Of a stretch of DNA of 7,135 nucleotides, positions 6,089 to 7,135 are shown piece after piece. Under the pieces are notes generated by a model. It ran no database searches. It was not told the origin of the DNA and worked only from the letters and a program-made list of their open reading frames with translations. A program made the position numbers and the translations under genes. Within the stretch, counting starts at the first letter, position 1, and the number at the start of each line of letters is the position of its first letter. Source of the DNA: Candidatus Saccharimonadota bacterium (GTDB lineage: Bacteria > Patescibacteriota > Saccharimonadia > Saccharimonadales > Saccharimonadaceae); the NCBI GenBank assembly GCA_017511405.1, contig JAFWKB010000045.1, positions 1-7,135 on the forward strand. Direction: 5' to 3'.

Positions 6089-7135
6089 ATGGCAAAAACC
6101 GAGTGGAAAGAACAAAAAGTCAAACTCGGTGGTGCAGTCATCTGCGCCACCATTACTTTTGTTATCGGAATAGTTATTGGTACAAAATGGGATAGTTACA
6201 AACCATACCTCGGCGGAAAAATCTCTTCAAATAACACCATCTCGTGGTCCGAGCTTAACGAGGTATACAACACATTAGTAACTAACTACGACGGAGATAT
6301 AGACAAAAACGACGTCATAGATGGAGCAAAAAAAGGATTAGTTAGTGCGCTAGGTGATAAATATACCGTATATATGCCTCCAGAAGAGGCAAAAGAATAC
6401 GAAAAAATGCTTCATGGCGATGCTGGAGCAGGAATAGGTATCGAATTTGGTTCACGCAATGGTTATGTTACTGTTCTTCGCACTCTTCCAGACAACCCCG
6501 CAAAAAAAGCCGGCATTCTTTCCGGAGATATAATCTACAAAGTTGACGGAAAAGAAGTTTATTACTTGTCCGCGGAGGAAGTTTCCGAGCTCATACACGG
6601 CGCCGTCGGATCGTCCGTAAATCTAACAGTTGTGCGCGACGGAGAAGAAAAATCTTTTGATCTAATTCGAGAAACCATCAACAACGTCTCTGCCTACTAC
6701 GACTATAAAGATAACGACACTGTCGTAATCACCATCAATCGTTTCGACACCGACACGGGCACTCTCGTCAAAAGTTTTGCGGACGACATTTTAAATCACA
6801 ATACCAAAAAAATCATCATAGATTTAAGAGGTAACGGTGGCGGATACGTCGACTCTGCAAAAGATTTATTAGGTCTTTGGTTAGACGGTGAAAAAATTCT
6901 AATTCAAAAGTCTAAACTTTCCCCAGTAGACGACATTACATACACCTCTCGCAAACAAGCTTTATTTTCCAACACAAAAACAGTCATCCTAGTCAATCAA
7001 ACCACCGCATCCGCTTCGGAAATCTTCGTAGGCGCCATGAAGGATTATAAAAAAGCAACCGTCATAGGTGAAACTACTTTCGGAAAAGGCGTAGTCCAGG
7101 TCATGAAAAACCTCTCAGATGGTTCAACCCTAAAA
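6089..7135 (+). CDS. S41-family carboxyl-terminal processing protease (3' truncated by window)
   Basis: The frame is open to the last base, giving 349 residues without a stop. C-terminal processing proteases cut or degrade exported proteins from their C-terminus and are known to control peptidoglycan hydrolases in some bacteria (Prc with MepS in E. coli). Visible: a short basic N-terminus, one membrane anchor at about 14-31 (so the enzyme faces outward), the helical SELNEVYNTL and LGDKYTVYM region typical of Ctp proteins, a PDZ domain at about 111-192 (GAGIGIEFG, then PAKKAGILSGDIIYKVDGKEV), DLRGNGGG (245-252), and the active site with nucleophile Ser308 in TTASASE, Lys333 in TFGKG and Gln337. 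The 25-residue Ser-Lys spacing and Lys+4 Gln match the family. An in-frame TAG sits immediately before the ATG, so the start is unambiguous. B. subtilis likewise has ctpB beside ftsEX. The specific substrate is inferred only. Confidence 0.92.
   Translation, partial: MAKTEWKEQKVKLGGAVICATITFVIGIVIGTKWDSYKPYLGGKISSNNTISWSELNEVYNTLVTNYDGDIDKNDVIDGAKKGLVSALGDKYTVYMPPEEAKEYEKMLHGDAGAGIGIEFGSRNGYVTVLRTLPDNPAKKAGILSGDIIYKVDGKEVYYLSAEEVSELIHGAVGSSVNLTVVRDGEEKSFDLIRETINNVSAYYDYKDNDTVVITINRFDTDTGTLVKSFADDILNHNTKKIIIDLRGNGGGYVDSAKDLLGLWLDGEKILIQKSKLSPVDDITYTSRKQALFSNTKTVILVNQTTASASEIFVGAMKDYKKATVIGETTFGKGVVQVMKNLSDGSTLK

Overview
The window is a gene-dense, AT-rich bacterial segment in which all seven genes lie on the + strand with almost no intergenic DNA. 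The order is: 3' end of an M16-family metallopeptidase gene (1-612), murD (631-1983), prfB (1986-3071), ftsE (3096-3860), ftsX (3860-4888), a secreted coiled-coil plus CHAP-domain protein of the PcsB type (4936-6069), and the 5' part of an S41 carboxyl-terminal processing protease gene that runs off the right edge (6089-7135). No RNA gene, mobile element, CRISPR array or convincing terminator is visible, and no gene-free stretch exceeds 47 bases.

The organism is probably a member of the Patescibacteria (CPR), with Saccharibacteria-like lineages the best guess. This rests on the MurD P-loop variant GTKGKGTT, compact genes, TAA stops for all six visible gene ends, and a Gram-positive-style FtsEX plus CHAP hydrolase arrangement. 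It is an inference, not a proven placement. The intact prfB and in-frame use of GGN glycine codons argue for UGA as a normal stop codon, and so against the UGA=Gly lineages (Gracilibacteria, Absconditabacteria).

Functionally the block is about making and splitting the cell wall. MurD adds D-glutamate to the peptidoglycan precursor. FtsE and FtsX form the divisome ABC-type complex that in other bacteria activates a periplasmic or extracellular peptidoglycan hydrolase. The next gene encodes just such a candidate: signal peptide, long interrupted coiled coil, CHAP catalytic domain. The S41 protease after it could process or remove wall enzymes. The order prfB-ftsE-ftsX-hydrolase-ctp resembles arrangements known in Gram-positive bacteria.

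The most striking non-coding signal is at the gene starts. At all four genes preceded by a gap (murD, ftsE, the CHAP gene, the S41 gene) a sigma70-like -10 hexamer ends exactly 6 bases before the ATG, which places the expected transcription start on the A of the start codon. The two genes that abut or overlap their upstream neighbour (prfB, ftsX) have no such element. The window therefore seems to be organised as short units, murD-prfB, ftsE-ftsX, CHAP gene and ctp gene, each with a leaderless first mRNA. No previously undescribed multi-gene system is evident beyond this.
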